DNA of 64,000 nt, taken from an uncultured Clostridia bacterium. GTDB taxonomy: Bacteria > Bacillota > Clostridia > Oscillospirales > Ruminococcaceae. Positions 26,744-36,157 of the stretch are shown here, in pieces. The DNA is taken from NCBI GenBank assembly GCA_947625195.1, contig CANQNK010000005.1, positions 38,761 to 102,760 on the forward strand, given 5' to 3'. Each line of letters opens with the position of its first letter. Positions within the stretch are counted from its first letter, which is position 1. The notes under the pieces are model-generated. The model was not told the origin of the DNA, ran no database searches, and worked only from the letters and a program-made list of their open reading frames with translations. Position numbers and translations under genes: made by a program.

Positions 26744-27763
26744 TTATTGAATATCAATTTTTCTTCCCATAAATTCCGCACAGGACGCAATCTTTTTCAT
26801 AACCGCTTCAAAGCTCGGCGCGGTAAGACACTGAGCTCCGTCGCTCCATGCGTTTTTAGGATCAAGATGCACTTCAATTTCAAGAGCGTCCGCCCCGGAA
26901 ACGACAGCAGCAAGGCTCATAGGCTCTATAAGAGTTGTCATTCCGGTCGCATGACTTGGGTCTACCACGACAGGCAGGTGAGATTTCTGCTTTAACAGCG
27001 GAACGGCGGAGATATCAAGAGTATTTCTGGTCATAGGCTCAAAGGTTCTTATACCTCTTTCACAGAGCATAACATTCTTATTCCCGTTACTCATAATATA
27101 TTCCGCACTCATCAAAAGCTCCTCAAGAGTATTGGAAAGGCCTCTTTTCAAAAGCACTGGCTTGTCGGTTTTTCCAATCTCTTTTAAAAGCTCAAAATTC
27201 TGCATGTTTCTCGCTCCGACCTGCAAAACATCTATGTCTTCAAACTGATCTAGGTGCGCGAGCGACATTATCTCGGTAACGATCGGAAGTCCCGTTTCCT
27301 CTCTTGCCTTTACAAGATACTTAAGCCCCTCTTTCCCCAGTCCCTGAAAGGAGTAAGGAGAGGTCCTCGGCTTGTATGCTCCGCCGCGAAGCATTGTCGC
27401 TCCTGCCTTTTTAACGGCTATGGCGGTCTCGATTATCTGCTTTTCGCTCTCAACCGAGCAGGGGCCTGCTATTACATTAAGCGTTTTGCTTCCGATTCTT
27501 CTTCCGCACACCTCGATAACGGTATCGTCCGGATGAAATCTTCTGTTGGCCTGCTTATACGGCTCCTGAACTCTTTTGACCTCATCGACCATTTCCTTTG
27601 CCTGAACGCTTTCAAGGTCTATTTTTGTGGTGTCCCCCACAAGACCTATTATCTTTGAGTGTAGTCCAACAACTATATTTGTTTTTACGTCAAATTTCTG
27701 AAGCCACCTTGTAAGCTCTTCTATCTGGCTGTCTGTGGCGCTGTTTTTCAGTACTATGATCAT
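26744..27763 (-). CDS. aroF: 3-deoxy-7-phosphoheptulonate synthase (DAHP synthase, type I-beta)
   Basis: First committed step of aromatic biosynthesis: condenses PEP with erythrose 4-phosphate. The 339-residue protein has an N-terminal ferredoxin-like/ACT-type domain of ~70 residues (IIVLKNSATDSQIEELTRWL). Such domains give feedback control by tyrosine or phenylalanine in Thermotoga-type enzymes. The barrel shows NVIAGPCSVESEKQI, RGGAYKPRTSPYSFQGLG, LLKRGLSNTLEELLMSAEYI and VVDPSHATG with the metal and substrate residues. GGAGG precedes the start. It opens the minus-strand shikimate run, but aroD/Q, aroE and aroK are not in this window. Confidence 0.95.
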   Translation of the reverse strand: MIIVLKNSATDSQIEELTRWLQKFDVKTNIVVGLHSKIIGLVGDTTKIDLESVQAKEMVDEVKRVQEPYKQANRRFHPDDTVIEVCGRRIGSKTLNVIAGPCSVESEKQIIETAIAVKKAGATMLRGGAYKPRTSPYSFQGLGKEGLKYLVKAREETGLPIVTEIMSLAHLDQFEDIDVLQVGARNMQNFELLKEIGKTDKPVLLKRGLSNTLEELLMSAEYIMSNGNKNVMLCERGIRTFEPMTRNTLDISAVPLLKQKSHLPVVVDPSHATGMTTLIEPMSLAAVVSGADALEIEVHLDPKNAWSDGAQCLTAPSFEAVMKKIASCAEFMGRKIDIQ

Positions 27764-27793
27764 TTGTCTTCATCCTCCGTATGTAAATTTATT

Positions 27794-30157
27794 CTATACC
27801 TTTTTAATTCTTGAAAAATTAGCCATTATTTTTTTTGTTCCCTTTTCGTCAAAGGCAATTTCAAGCATTGTGTCATTAGCCATTTTAACGGCACTTAAAA
27901 CTGTTCCCTCTCCGAAAACATTGTGTGTTACCCTGTCCCCCTCTGAGAAAATCTCGGTGTTGATCTCAGGCTTCCTGGCAGCGCTTGGCTTTATCATATC
28001 CCCAAGCAAAGTAACTTTCCCGGGGGTTAAATCTTTGAATAAGCTTCTTGCCGACGCCGACTGAACCAATGTCTGCTCAAATTCTTTTTCGGTGCTGAGT
28101 TCATCAAGCTCCGACAGAAACCTTGACGGCGGATTGGATGTTGTCATTCCGTAAAGCATTCTCTTTCTTGCGTTTAAAAGATAAAGCTTTTTCTTCGCTC
28201 TTGTCAGGGCAACGTAACACAGTCGCCGCTCCTCCTCAATATCCGCATCTTCCAAGATACTTCGCTGTGACGGAAATACGTTTTCCTCCATCCCCACCGC
28301 AAACACTGTGTCAAACTCAAGGCCTTTGGCGGAGTGCATCGTCATCATAAACACGTAATCGCCGTTTTTATCAAGATTATCCATATCCGTAAGCAGCGAT
28401 ATCTCCTCTAAAAAACCCGATAGTGAAGGCTCCTGCGCGGTCTCCTCGTAGTTTGCCATCGTGCTTTTAAGCTCTTCGATGTTTTCGAGTCTTATCAATC
28501 CCTCATCGCCCTGAGAATCGAGATATTCCCGATAGCCCGATCGCTCCATAAGAATGTCCAGCAGTTCTCCCAGTGGCACTTCATCTGCAAGCTCTGAAAG
28601 CTCCAGAAACATTTCGGCAAGCGGTACCAGCACCTTTGCCTTCTTTGAAACCGGTACAAGCGATTCGGAATCCAGCATTACCTCAACCGGCGTCTGATCA
28701 AGGTCTGATGAAATCTGTTCGATAGCCGTTACGGTAGCGTCGCCTATCGTGCGCTTCGGCTCGTTGATTATTCGCCGAAGCCTCAGCATATCGCTCTGAT
28801 TGTCTATTACCGAAAGGTATGAAAGTATGTCCTTTATTTCCTTTCGGTCATAAAACTTTGTTCCGCCGAAAATTTTATAGGATATTCCGCCTTGAATAAA
28901 CGCCTGCTCTATGGCATTTGACTGCGCATTCATTCGGTAAAGCACGGCAAAATCATTCAGCCTTTTGCCTTTTTTAAGCCCATCTAAAACTGTGTCGGCG
29001 ATAAACTTCGCCTCGCTCCTTTCTGTGTTTGCAGTATACAGAGTGACCTTTTCCCCCTTACCCGAAACGGTGTAGAGGTTTTTTCCCTTTCTTCCCCGAT
29101 TGTTTTTTATCAGAGCGTTTGCACAATCAAGGATATTCTGCGTAGAGCGATAGTTCTGTTCAAGCCGTATTACCGCCGTATTCTCAAACTGGCTTTCAAA
29201 GCTCAGAATATTTTCTATCGTCGCCCCTCTGAATTTATATATGCTCTGGTCGTCGTCTCCGACAACACAAAGATTTTCGTGCTTTGACGAAAGCAGAGAT
29301 ATAAGCCTGTACTGCACCATGTTGGTATCCTGATACTCATCCACCACAATGTACTTATATAGATTCTGATAGTGCGCAAGCACATCGGGATTGTCTTCAA
29401 AAAGCCTTACCGTAACCGATATTATATCATCAAAGTCCATAGCGTTTGCGCCGACAAGTCTTTTCTGATACTCCGAATAGATCCTGGCGGTCATTCTTTT
29501 CTGATAATCCTGTCCCGCTTGTCGCTCAAAATCCTGAGGTGAGATCAAAGACTCCTTACACCTTGAAATCACACCCAAAATACTTTTAGGAGAAAAAATT
29601 TTTTCATTTATATCAAGGTCTTTTAACAGAGCCTTCATAATCCTTTTCTGATCGTCGGTATCATATATCGTAAAGTTTGATCCGTATTCGGTATGCTGAC
29701 TTTCTCGCCTTAAAATTCTTACACACGCAGAGTGAAATGTCGCAGCGGTTACTCCAGCCTCCTTTTCGCCGAGCATTGCAATAATTCGCTCTTTAAGCTC
29801 ATTTGCCGCCTTATTAGTAAACGTGATGGCGAGAATATTATAGGGATTTACCGTGTCAAGCCTTAATATTTCCCCCAGTCTTTCGTTGTCGGTCGAATCT
29901 CCTTTTATATAGCTTTTTAAAAAGTCTTTTTCAACAGACGTAAATTCCGGCGTTTTTCCGTGATACGCGTTACCAAAGTAGACCATGTTCGCAATCCGGT
30001 TTACCAAAACGGTAGTCTTTCCGCTTCCTGCTCCCGCAAGTATAAGCACGGGTCCTTTTATCTGAAACACTGCCCTTTGCTGTTCCTTGTTAAGTCCTTC
30101 AAAAAATTTTTCAAGCGCTTTTTTCTTCAAGATTTCGCTGTCGTTAGTTGTAAGCAC
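27794..30157 (-). CDS. pcrA: UvrD/PcrA-type superfamily 1 DNA helicase
   Basis: A 3'-5' DNA helicase for repair and removal of proteins from DNA. The 787-residue protein has the Q motif LNKEQQRAVF, Walker A LAGAGSGKTTVLVNRIA, motif Ia, motif II VVDEYQDTNMVQY, motif III VVGDDDQSIYKFRGA, motif IV RLEQNYRST, motif V MMTMHSAKGLEFDTVF and motif VI LCYVALTRAKKKLYL. The C-terminus lacks the usual long basic tail but ends in the SH3-like RNA-polymerase-binding region (VTHNVFGEGTVLSA) seen in PcrA. Translation starts with GTG behind GGAGGAG. Its promoter is shared back-to-back with the AI-2E-family gene region. Confidence 0.94.
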   Translation of the reverse strand: MLTTNDSEILKKKALEKFFEGLNKEQQRAVFQIKGPVLILAGAGSGKTTVLVNRIANMVYFGNAYHGKTPEFTSVEKDFLKSYIKGDSTDNERLGEILRLDTVNPYNILAITFTNKAANELKERIIAMLGEKEAGVTAATFHSACVRILRRESQHTEYGSNFTIYDTDDQKRIMKALLKDLDINEKIFSPKSILGVISRCKESLISPQDFERQAGQDYQKRMTARIYSEYQKRLVGANAMDFDDIISVTVRLFEDNPDVLAHYQNLYKYIVVDEYQDTNMVQYRLISLLSSKHENLCVVGDDDQSIYKFRGATIENILSFESQFENTAVIRLEQNYRSTQNILDCANALIKNNRGRKGKNLYTVSGKGEKVTLYTANTERSEAKFIADTVLDGLKKGKRLNDFAVLYRMNAQSNAIEQAFIQGGISYKIFGGTKFYDRKEIKDILSYLSVIDNQSDMLRLRRIINEPKRTIGDATVTAIEQISSDLDQTPVEVMLDSESLVPVSKKAKVLVPLAEMFLELSELADEVPLGELLDILMERSGYREYLDSQGDEGLIRLENIEELKSTMANYEETAQEPSLSGFLEEISLLTDMDNLDKNGDYVFMMTMHSAKGLEFDTVFAVGMEENVFPSQRSILEDADIEEERRLCYVALTRAKKKLYLLNARKRMLYGMTTSNPPSRFLSELDELSTEKEFEQTLVQSASARSLFKDLTPGKVTLLGDMIKPSAARKPEINTEIFSEGDRVTHNVFGEGTVLSAVKMANDTMLEIAFDEKGTKKIMANFSRIKKV

Positions 30158-30233
30158 TTATGCTCCTCCTGCTATTTTTTACATTTATCCTGCAAAAAAA
30201 CCACTATTATCCAATTATGATTATATATTAAAT

Positions 30234-30262
30234 ATTATACCACAAACGCTTAATTTTGAAAA
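30234..30262 (-). promoter_or_regulatory. Extended -10 promoter of pcrA
   Basis: On the minus strand TTTTCA (30262-30257), a 17-base spacer and TATAAT (30239-30234) preceded by TGG. It is about 75 bases upstream of the GTG start. Confidence 0.5.
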
Positions 30263-30329
30263 GACTTTTTTCAATCTTTTTTAGTTTTTTGAAAAAGTTT
30301 GAAAAACAGTAGATTTTTCTTTTAAAGTT

Positions 30330-30350
30330 ATGTATAATTATATTATACAT
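30330..30350 (+). promoter_or_regulatory. 21-bp palindrome containing a -10 box, ahead of the AI-2E-family gene
   Basis: ATGTATAAT-TAT-ATTATACAT is a perfect palindrome. TATAAT at 30333-30338 could be the -10 hexamer, but no good -35 is seen 17 bases upstream. The palindrome ends 30 bases before the start codon and may be a repressor site over the promoter. Confidence 0.4.
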
Positions 30351-30380
30351 GAATGTGATTAAGATATCGGAGGAAGGATA

Positions 30381-31652
30381 TTGAGAAAATATACTAACAA
30401 GCGCTATAACACAATAGCGGCATATGTGTTGGCTGTGATAGCCCTTACGATGCTTATGGTGATATGTATATTCAGATTTTCGACAATCTGGTCGATTATA
30501 GCAAAAGCCATAAGCGTTCTATCTCCTGTGATATGGGGCTTTGCCATTGCGTTTATATTAAACCCCGCAATGAAATTTATCGACAGATTTATATCAAAGC
30601 GGATATTCAAGAAAAAAGAGCGTCCTCGACTTGCCCGTGTGATATCGGTTTCGCTGGTGATTCTGATGCTTTTGGTGATCATATGCGGAACGATCGCTCT
30701 TATTCTGCCAAGCCTTTTTCAGTCTCTATATGAAATTTTCAGAAACGCTCCCGACTATATAAACAAAATTCAGGACTTTTTAAACGACGCATTTAAGGAC
30801 AATAAAGAAATACTCGACGCACTTACCGGCAAGCTTACGGAGTTTGCTCAAGACACCTCGGTTTTGTGGGAGCGTGTTGAACCGGTGCTTACAAATCTTA
30901 TGTCCAGCATCTGGTCGGTGGTAACGTTTTTAAAGAACTTCTTCTTAGGCATAATTATTTCCGTTTATCTGCTTTACAGCAAGGAAAAGCTGATTGCTCA
31001 GTGTAAAAAAATAATGCTTGCCTTTTCAAAGAAAAGAAACTTTGACTCAACTATTTCAATTTTAGACAGAGCCAACAAAACTTTTTCCGGCTTTATCTCC
31101 GGAAAACTGCTCGACTCTCTTATAATAGGAATAATGTGCGGAATAATTCTGGCAGTGTTTAAGTTTCCATATCCCCTTATGATAGCGGTTTTTGTCGGAA
31201 TAACAAATGTAATCCCGTTCTTCGGCCCGTTTATCGGAGCTATACCGTCAGCACTTTTGATTTTGCTTATAGAGCCCAATATGGTTATATGGTTTATCAT
31301 CGTGATAATACTGCTTCAGCAGTTTGACGGAAACATTTTAGGTCCGAAGATCCTGGGAGATTCGACTGGACTTCCCGCAATATGGGTGCTGGTATCCATC
31401 CTGGTCGGCGGCGGTTTGTTCGGCTTTCTGGGAATGATACTGGCTGTTCCGGCGTTTGCACTTATTTACGATCTGCTTAGGGAATACATCGTAAACAAGC
31501 TCAGGAAAAAACATCTTCCTACCAATACCGATTACTACAGGAACCGGCTTGATACCGTGGTAAAAAAGAACGATTCAGTAAAGATACTGTCAAAATCCGA
31601 CCTCGACAAGATAAATATTCCGTCTGCAAAGGACGTCAACCAGGCAAAATAA
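30381..31652 (+). CDS. AI-2E family transporter (PerM-type permease)
   Basis: A 423-residue membrane protein with about eight membrane helices in the order typical of the family: two at the N-terminus, an amphipathic/cytosolic stretch (residues ~110-175), then the rest with the conserved LIIGIMCGIILAVFKFPYPL and GITNVIPFFGPFIGAIPSAL. A polar C-terminal tail of ~50 residues follows. Family members export small molecules; reports include autoinducer-2 and Na+/H+ exchange, so the substrate is open. The start is a TTG behind an excellent GGAGGAAGG. It is the only plus-strand gene between 11 and 44 kb and converges with the ClpE-like gene at a shared terminator. Confidence 0.88.
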   Translation: MRKYTNKRYNTIAAYVLAVIALTMLMVICIFRFSTIWSIIAKAISVLSPVIWGFAIAFILNPAMKFIDRFISKRIFKKKERPRLARVISVSLVILMLLVIICGTIALILPSLFQSLYEIFRNAPDYINKIQDFLNDAFKDNKEILDALTGKLTEFAQDTSVLWERVEPVLTNLMSSIWSVVTFLKNFFLGIIISVYLLYSKEKLIAQCKKIMLAFSKKRNFDSTISILDRANKTFSGFISGKLLDSLIIGIMCGIILAVFKFPYPLMIAVFVGITNVIPFFGPFIGAIPSALLILLIEPNMVIWFIIVIILLQQFDGNILGPKILGDSTGLPAIWVLVSILVGGGLFGFLGMILAVPAFALIYDLLREYIVNKLRKKHLPTNTDYYRNRLDTVVKKNDSVKILSKSDLDKINIPSAKDVNQAK

Positions 31653-31660
31653 CTATTATA

Positions 31661-31705
31661 AAACACCGCCGTGTGAGCAAATATCACATAGCGGTGTTTG
31701 TTTTT
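31661..31705. terminator. Bidirectional terminator between convergent genes
   Basis: AAACACCGC / GCGGTGTTT encloses a further GTGTGA / TCACAT stem and is followed by TGTTTTT on the plus strand. The complementary run serves the minus-strand gene, whose stop codon lies at the edge. Confidence 0.75.
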
Positions 31706-34019
31706 ATGCACTTGCCTCTACTATTATTTCATTATCCTTTGCGGTAAGGCTAAGCTTCTTTGTTTCTATTTTAAGTTCATCTATCAGGATTGATGCTATC
31801 TTATCCTCTACCTCCTGACGGATAACTCTTCTTATGTCTCTTGCACCCAGCTTTTTGTTATGCGCCTTTTTGGCGATATACTCACAGGCCGCTCTGTCAT
31901 ACTCAAGCTCTATTCCCTTTTCAGAAAGCGGCTCTTTCATCTCATTTAACATAAGCGCGCAGATGTCCGCATAGTTTTCCTCAGTAAGAGGATTAAACAC
32001 AACTACCTCGTCTACTCTTCCTAAAAACTCAGGCCGCAGAAAGTCTCGAAGCCCCTTCATTGCTTTTTCCTTAGAAATCTCAATACTCGTCTTGTTAAAT
32101 CCCACTCCCGTTTCCTGAGATGTGCTTCCGGCATTAGAAGTCATAACTATTACCGTGTTTTCAAAGGACACGCTTCTGCCCTGAGCATCGGTTATCTTTC
32201 CCTCGTCAAGTATCTGCAAAAGCACATTCATCACATCGGGATGTGCCTTTTCTATTTCGTCGAAAAGAATTACGGAATACGGGCGGCGGCGAACCTTTTC
32301 GGTAAGCTGTCCTGCCTCGTCATAGCCTACATATCCCGGAGGAGATCCGATAAGCTTAGCAACGCTGTGACGCTCCATATACTCGCTCATATCAACTCTT
32401 ATAAGCGGCTCAGTAGCGTCGAAAAGCTCCTCTCCCAGAACCTTTACAAGTTCGGTTTTACCCACTCCCGTAGGACCTACAAATATAAACGAAGCCGGTC
32501 TGCGGCGCTTTGAAAGTCCCGCTCTTGTTCTCTTTACCGCCTTTGCAACAGCGTCTACAGCCTTATCCTGACCGATTACTCTTGCACTTAAGGCCTGCTT
32601 TAAATTTCTAATCTTAGAATACTCCGTCTCTATTACCTTTTGCGCGGGGATTCCCGTCCAAAGCTCTATTACGCTTGAAAGGTCGTCCTCGGTAACCTTT
32701 ACATCTGCTGCCTTTTTTGAAACCTCCTCAAGCTCTTTCTCAAGTTTTGATATCTTTGCCTTTTCCTTTGCTATCATTTCATAATCGGGGTTTTCCATTG
32801 ACTCATACCCTTCAACCGCCTCCTGATGGCCCTTAAGTTCATCGGTGAGGCTTTCAAACCGCTCAAGCTCAGGACTTCTTATACCCGTTCTGGCACACGC
32901 CTCATCTAAAAGGTCGATCGCTTTATCCGGCAAAAATCTGTCGTTTATATACCTTTCTGACAGAATTGCACACATACGCAGAGTTGCGTCGTCGATTTTT
33001 ACCTTGTGGTAATCCTCATAGTACTTTCTTATTCCCTCTAAAACCTTTATCGTATCCGCAAGCGTAGGCTCTGTTACGGTAACCGGCTGAAAACGCCGCT
33101 CTAAAGCCGCATCCTTTTCAATATACTTTCTATATTCCTTAAATGTGGTTGCGCCTATTACCTGAACCTCTCCCCTTGAAAGGGCAGGCTTTAAAATGTT
33201 CGCAGCGTTCATAGAGCCCTCTGCTGAGTCTCCCGCTCCGACAAGATTGTGTACCTCATCGATAAATAAAATCACGTTACCAAGGCTTATAACCTCTTCA
33301 ACCAAGCCCTTTACCCTGCTTTCAAACTGCCCCCTGAACTGCGTTCCGGCAACCATAGCCGTAAGGTCAAGCAGATAAAGCTCCTTATTTTTAATGTGAA
33401 AGGGAACATCTCCCGAAACGATTTTCTGAGCTATTCCCTCAGCAATGGCGGTCTTTCCGACTCCCGGCTCACCTATGAGACAGGGGTTGTTTTTCTGACG
33501 CCTTGACAGTATCTGAATGACTCTGGCTATTTCCTTATCCCTGCCTATTATGTTGTCAAGCTTTCCGTCCCTTGCGCGCTCTGTGAGATTGGTAGCGTAA
33601 TTTGACAAAAACTTAAGCTTTTTCTTTTTGTCCTTTTTGTCCTTTCCGAAAACACCTTTTTTCTTTTCCCTGGCGTCCTCGGTTTCCTCCGATACCGAAT
33701 CTGCGGCAGAGCTTTCTGACACTTTATTTATTCTTGGGCCCGATCCGAACTGGCCGAACATATTAGACAGAAAATCCGGCATAGTGGAATTTCCCCCCGG
33801 CTCAAAATCGTTTCCGTCGTTTATTTCCATAATCTGATCAGACAGTGCCTCAAGGTCGTCATCCGTTATTCCCATAGACTTCATATACTCGTCAACCTGG
33901 GATATCCCCAACTTTTTAGCACATACAAGGCATAAACCTTCATTTTTCCTTTCATGCCCGTTCAGGGCGGTAATAAACACTACTGCCGGACGCTTTTTGC
34001 ATCTGGTACACATCATCAT
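31704..34019 (-). CDS. ClpE-like AAA+ protein unfoldase with N-terminal zinc finger
   Basis: A 771-residue Hsp100 protein that unfolds substrates for proteolysis. The N-terminus carries a four-Cys zinc-finger motif (C4, C7, C30, C33) in place of the usual Clp_N double repeat, as in ClpE. A linker and a Lys-rich stretch follow. AAA-1 has GEPGVGKTAI and FIDEVHNLVG. A short coiled middle domain lies near 400-470. AAA-2 has VGPTGVGKTELVKVLGEELF and LFDEIEKAHPDV. The loop ETGVGFN in AAA-2 resembles the ClpP-docking (L/I/V)GF tripeptide, so it should work with ClpP. No mcsA/mcsB/ctsR operon surrounds it, unlike clpC. ClpC is the alternative call, but the zinc finger argues for ClpE. Confidence 0.85.
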   Translation of the reverse strand: MMMCTRCKKRPAVVFITALNGHERKNEGLCLVCAKKLGISQVDEYMKSMGITDDDLEALSDQIMEINDGNDFEPGGNSTMPDFLSNMFGQFGSGPRINKVSESSAADSVSEETEDAREKKKGVFGKDKKDKKKKLKFLSNYATNLTERARDGKLDNIIGRDKEIARVIQILSRRQKNNPCLIGEPGVGKTAIAEGIAQKIVSGDVPFHIKNKELYLLDLTAMVAGTQFRGQFESRVKGLVEEVISLGNVILFIDEVHNLVGAGDSAEGSMNAANILKPALSRGEVQVIGATTFKEYRKYIEKDAALERRFQPVTVTEPTLADTIKVLEGIRKYYEDYHKVKIDDATLRMCAILSERYINDRFLPDKAIDLLDEACARTGIRSPELERFESLTDELKGHQEAVEGYESMENPDYEMIAKEKAKISKLEKELEEVSKKAADVKVTEDDLSSVIELWTGIPAQKVIETEYSKIRNLKQALSARVIGQDKAVDAVAKAVKRTRAGLSKRRRPASFIFVGPTGVGKTELVKVLGEELFDATEPLIRVDMSEYMERHSVAKLIGSPPGYVGYDEAGQLTEKVRRRPYSVILFDEIEKAHPDVMNVLLQILDEGKITDAQGRSVSFENTVIVMTSNAGSTSQETGVGFNKTSIEISKEKAMKGLRDFLRPEFLGRVDEVVVFNPLTEENYADICALMLNEMKEPLSEKGIELEYDRAACEYIAKKAHNKKLGARDIRRVIRQEVEDKIASILIDELKIETKKLSLTAKDNEIIVEASA

Positions 34020-34047
34020 TTTTTCATCACTGTCCTTTCAACTGAAT

Positions 34048-34920
34048 CTATTTCACCATATTGTAAAAATACTTGAATACAAGAGAATTTTCAATCGTTG
34101 ATTCTGCCAAGGCGGAATATCTTGACGCAAAAAGCGCCGAGAGAGCTGAAACTATTACCGCTATTATCACAAGCGCAACGCCGCCCTTTAAAATTCCCAG
34201 AGCACCGCCCAACGCTCTGTTTACACCGCCGGCAACAGGAATTTTATTTACTATTCCCGTTGCCGCGACTATAAGCTTTAAAATAAAGCTCAGCACCGTA
34301 AACATCAGCAGGAACAGCGCGTACTTTATAAGCAAAATCAGCATATCGTTTACAAAAGCTTCTTCTATTGTTACCGCAGCCTGAGTTTTATCGGGATTTA
34401 CACACGCCTGCAAAACCTTAGAAACCGTCTCGGCGGAGCTTTCCGCCGCCTTGAAAACGGCAGAAGCAAGAGAGGAGGGCAAAGCCGATTCTATCGCGCC
34501 CTTAAGCTCGTCAGACTTTAAAAAGCTGTCTACGTTTTGCGATATGATCTGAGAATCAAGATTTACGCCCTTTGCCTTTGCATAGGATTCAATGTTATTC
34601 TTAATATCTCCTTCTGTTCCGATAATACTCCTTACCGTTTTTTCATCGGCAGTTATTCCTACATTTTTTAACAAATAGTTGTTTACTGCTCCGGAAACAT
34701 CTATTCTATTTATATTTTCCGCTATAAACGAAGTAACCCTTTCTTTAAAGCACATTTCGTATATCGGCTGCGCAAGCTTTGAGGAAGCAAAAAGAGAAAT
34801 CACTATTGCCAAAACAAAGCATATAAGCGAAAGCACACTTTTTATAAAACCTTTTTTAACGCCGAAAATGAAGAACAACAGCAGTACAATAACTACCGCC
34901 AAATCATAAAGTAAAGCCAT
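34048..34920 (-). CDS. CvpA family membrane protein
   Basis: A 290-residue protein with four membrane helices, two at the N-terminus (ALLYDLAVVIVLLLFFIFGVK and SVLSLICFVLAIVISLFA) and two near 195-270. The long soluble insert between them is enlarged compared with short CvpA proteins. The gly-rich PVAGGVNRALGGALGILKG segment is the family signature. CvpA was first linked to colicin V production and is now tied to envelope integrity and cell division; its molecular role is unknown. GGAGG precedes the start. The gene follows a DUF5711 gene by 8 bases. Confidence 0.85.
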   Translation of the reverse strand: MALLYDLAVVIVLLLFFIFGVKKGFIKSVLSLICFVLAIVISLFASSKLAQPIYEMCFKERVTSFIAENINRIDVSGAVNNYLLKNVGITADEKTVRSIIGTEGDIKNNIESYAKAKGVNLDSQIISQNVDSFLKSDELKGAIESALPSSLASAVFKAAESSAETVSKVLQACVNPDKTQAAVTIEEAFVNDMLILLIKYALFLLMFTVLSFILKLIVAATGIVNKIPVAGGVNRALGGALGILKGGVALVIIAVIVSALSALFASRYSALAESTIENSLVFKYFYNMVK

Positions 34921-34928
34921 TTTTCCTC

Positions 34929-36113
34929 CTAATAGCTATATTCTATCTTATTTATCTCTCTGTATCCTAAGAACAAAACCTCGTCGTTTAAGCTTATAAA
35001 GTCAACGTAGTCATTGCTGATCTTTGCAGTGGCAAGCTGTTTTCCCGAGTTTGAAAACAACTCCATATTCCGGTTTGTAAGAACAAAGGTATTTTTTACG
35101 TCGCATCTTACCGACTTTACATTTTCATCTATATCTATTTCTATCTCGTCGCTATCGCTTCTTATCACGATAAGCTTAGACTTCATTTCATCGCTTATGC
35201 TTTTTACTGCGATTGAAACAACCTCGTCGGTTGCGTCAAAATCTATTATATCGGATTTGTACTCGGCACTACTTTCTATTTTACCATTTCTGTCAAGTCT
35301 TATGAATCTGTCATCGCAGACAGCCACAAAATCCCCGTCTGAAAGCTTCGCCGCCCTGATAACAGCAGTATTTAATATATCCTCACTTTTTAGCTCTATC
35401 TCGTCTGAGTCAAAGTCGAGCGAATATATATTTGTAACCATATTTCCGCCCTTCATTTCAAATGCAGACACATAACAGCCGTAGCCGCTTGGCTTAAAGT
35501 CCACCGCGGTCATTCTCGCACCGTTTGCAAAGCGGTATATCACCTCTCCGTCCTTGTTGTATACCGTCAGATATGAGGAAAATCCTTCTGCCGCCGTAAC
35601 AACCGCAAAGCTGTCGTTTGAAGCCATTTGAGCAAAATATATTTCCTCTTCAAGCTCCTTTTCAAAAACCACTTCTTTATCGTTCATAACGCAAAGCCTG
35701 TTTCCGGCTCTGTCATAAACCAAAAGCCTGCTGTCTCCCGTTCTCACCTCGGGAGCAGAAAATTTATGCTGAATAGAGTTTATACGCTCTCCGTTCGGCT
35801 TATAAAAATTTATATAGGTGTCCGTTGCCAGAACAAAGTCACCGTCAAATTTCAACAGCTTTGCACCGGAAGCAGCCTCTCCCACTGAAATGGGAAAGTT
35901 ACCCTTTTCAAGCTCCCCGTCATTTACGGTAACGGTCTGAGCCTTTTCCAGTATTCCTTCAAACCACGGTACCCAAGTACCTCTTGTAAAAAATGCCGCA
36001 ACAGAAACCGCCGCAACGCACAACACGACCGCAAAACGGCGAAGAAATCTTTTTATTTTTTTCTTTTTCCGCTCACGGCGGATATCAGTCTGAAACGACT
36101 TAACCTTTGCCAT
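34929..36113 (-). CDS. DUF5711-type membrane-anchored beta-propeller-like protein
   Basis: A 394-residue protein. A very basic N-terminus (RRERKKKKIKRFLRR) precedes one membrane helix (FAVVLCVAAVSVAAFF). The rest is an extracytoplasmic domain of repeated four-stranded blades, with recurring short motifs such as VLATDTYINFYKPNGE, LTVYNKDGEVIYRF and FIRLDRNGKI, so it is probably a beta-propeller. The family is found in Oscillospiraceae and has no known function. I start at 36113 because AAAGGATATAAA precedes that ATG. It is 45 bases downstream of truA and 8 upstream of the cvpA-like gene, suggesting a joint envelope role. Confidence 0.7.
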   Translation of the reverse strand: MAKVKSFQTDIRRERKKKKIKRFLRRFAVVLCVAAVSVAAFFTRGTWVPWFEGILEKAQTVTVNDGELEKGNFPISVGEAASGAKLLKFDGDFVLATDTYINFYKPNGERINSIQHKFSAPEVRTGDSRLLVYDRAGNRLCVMNDKEVVFEKELEEEIYFAQMASNDSFAVVTAAEGFSSYLTVYNKDGEVIYRFANGARMTAVDFKPSGYGCYVSAFEMKGGNMVTNIYSLDFDSDEIELKSEDILNTAVIRAAKLSDGDFVAVCDDRFIRLDRNGKIESSAEYKSDIIDFDATDEVVSIAVKSISDEMKSKLIVIRSDSDEIEIDIDENVKSVRCDVKNTFVLTNRNMELFSNSGKQLATAKISNDYVDFISLNDEVLFLGYREINKIEYSY

Positions 36114-36157
36114 TTTATATCCTTTCTTTTTACGTCCTTGCTCTGCGATCAAACCTA

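Noticed and set aside
26459..26995. 178-aa plus-strand frame across the SH3 lipoprotein and aroF
   Set aside because: It is antisense to two supported genes and shows no domain; the Ser/Val-rich part mirrors the Glu/Thr linker.
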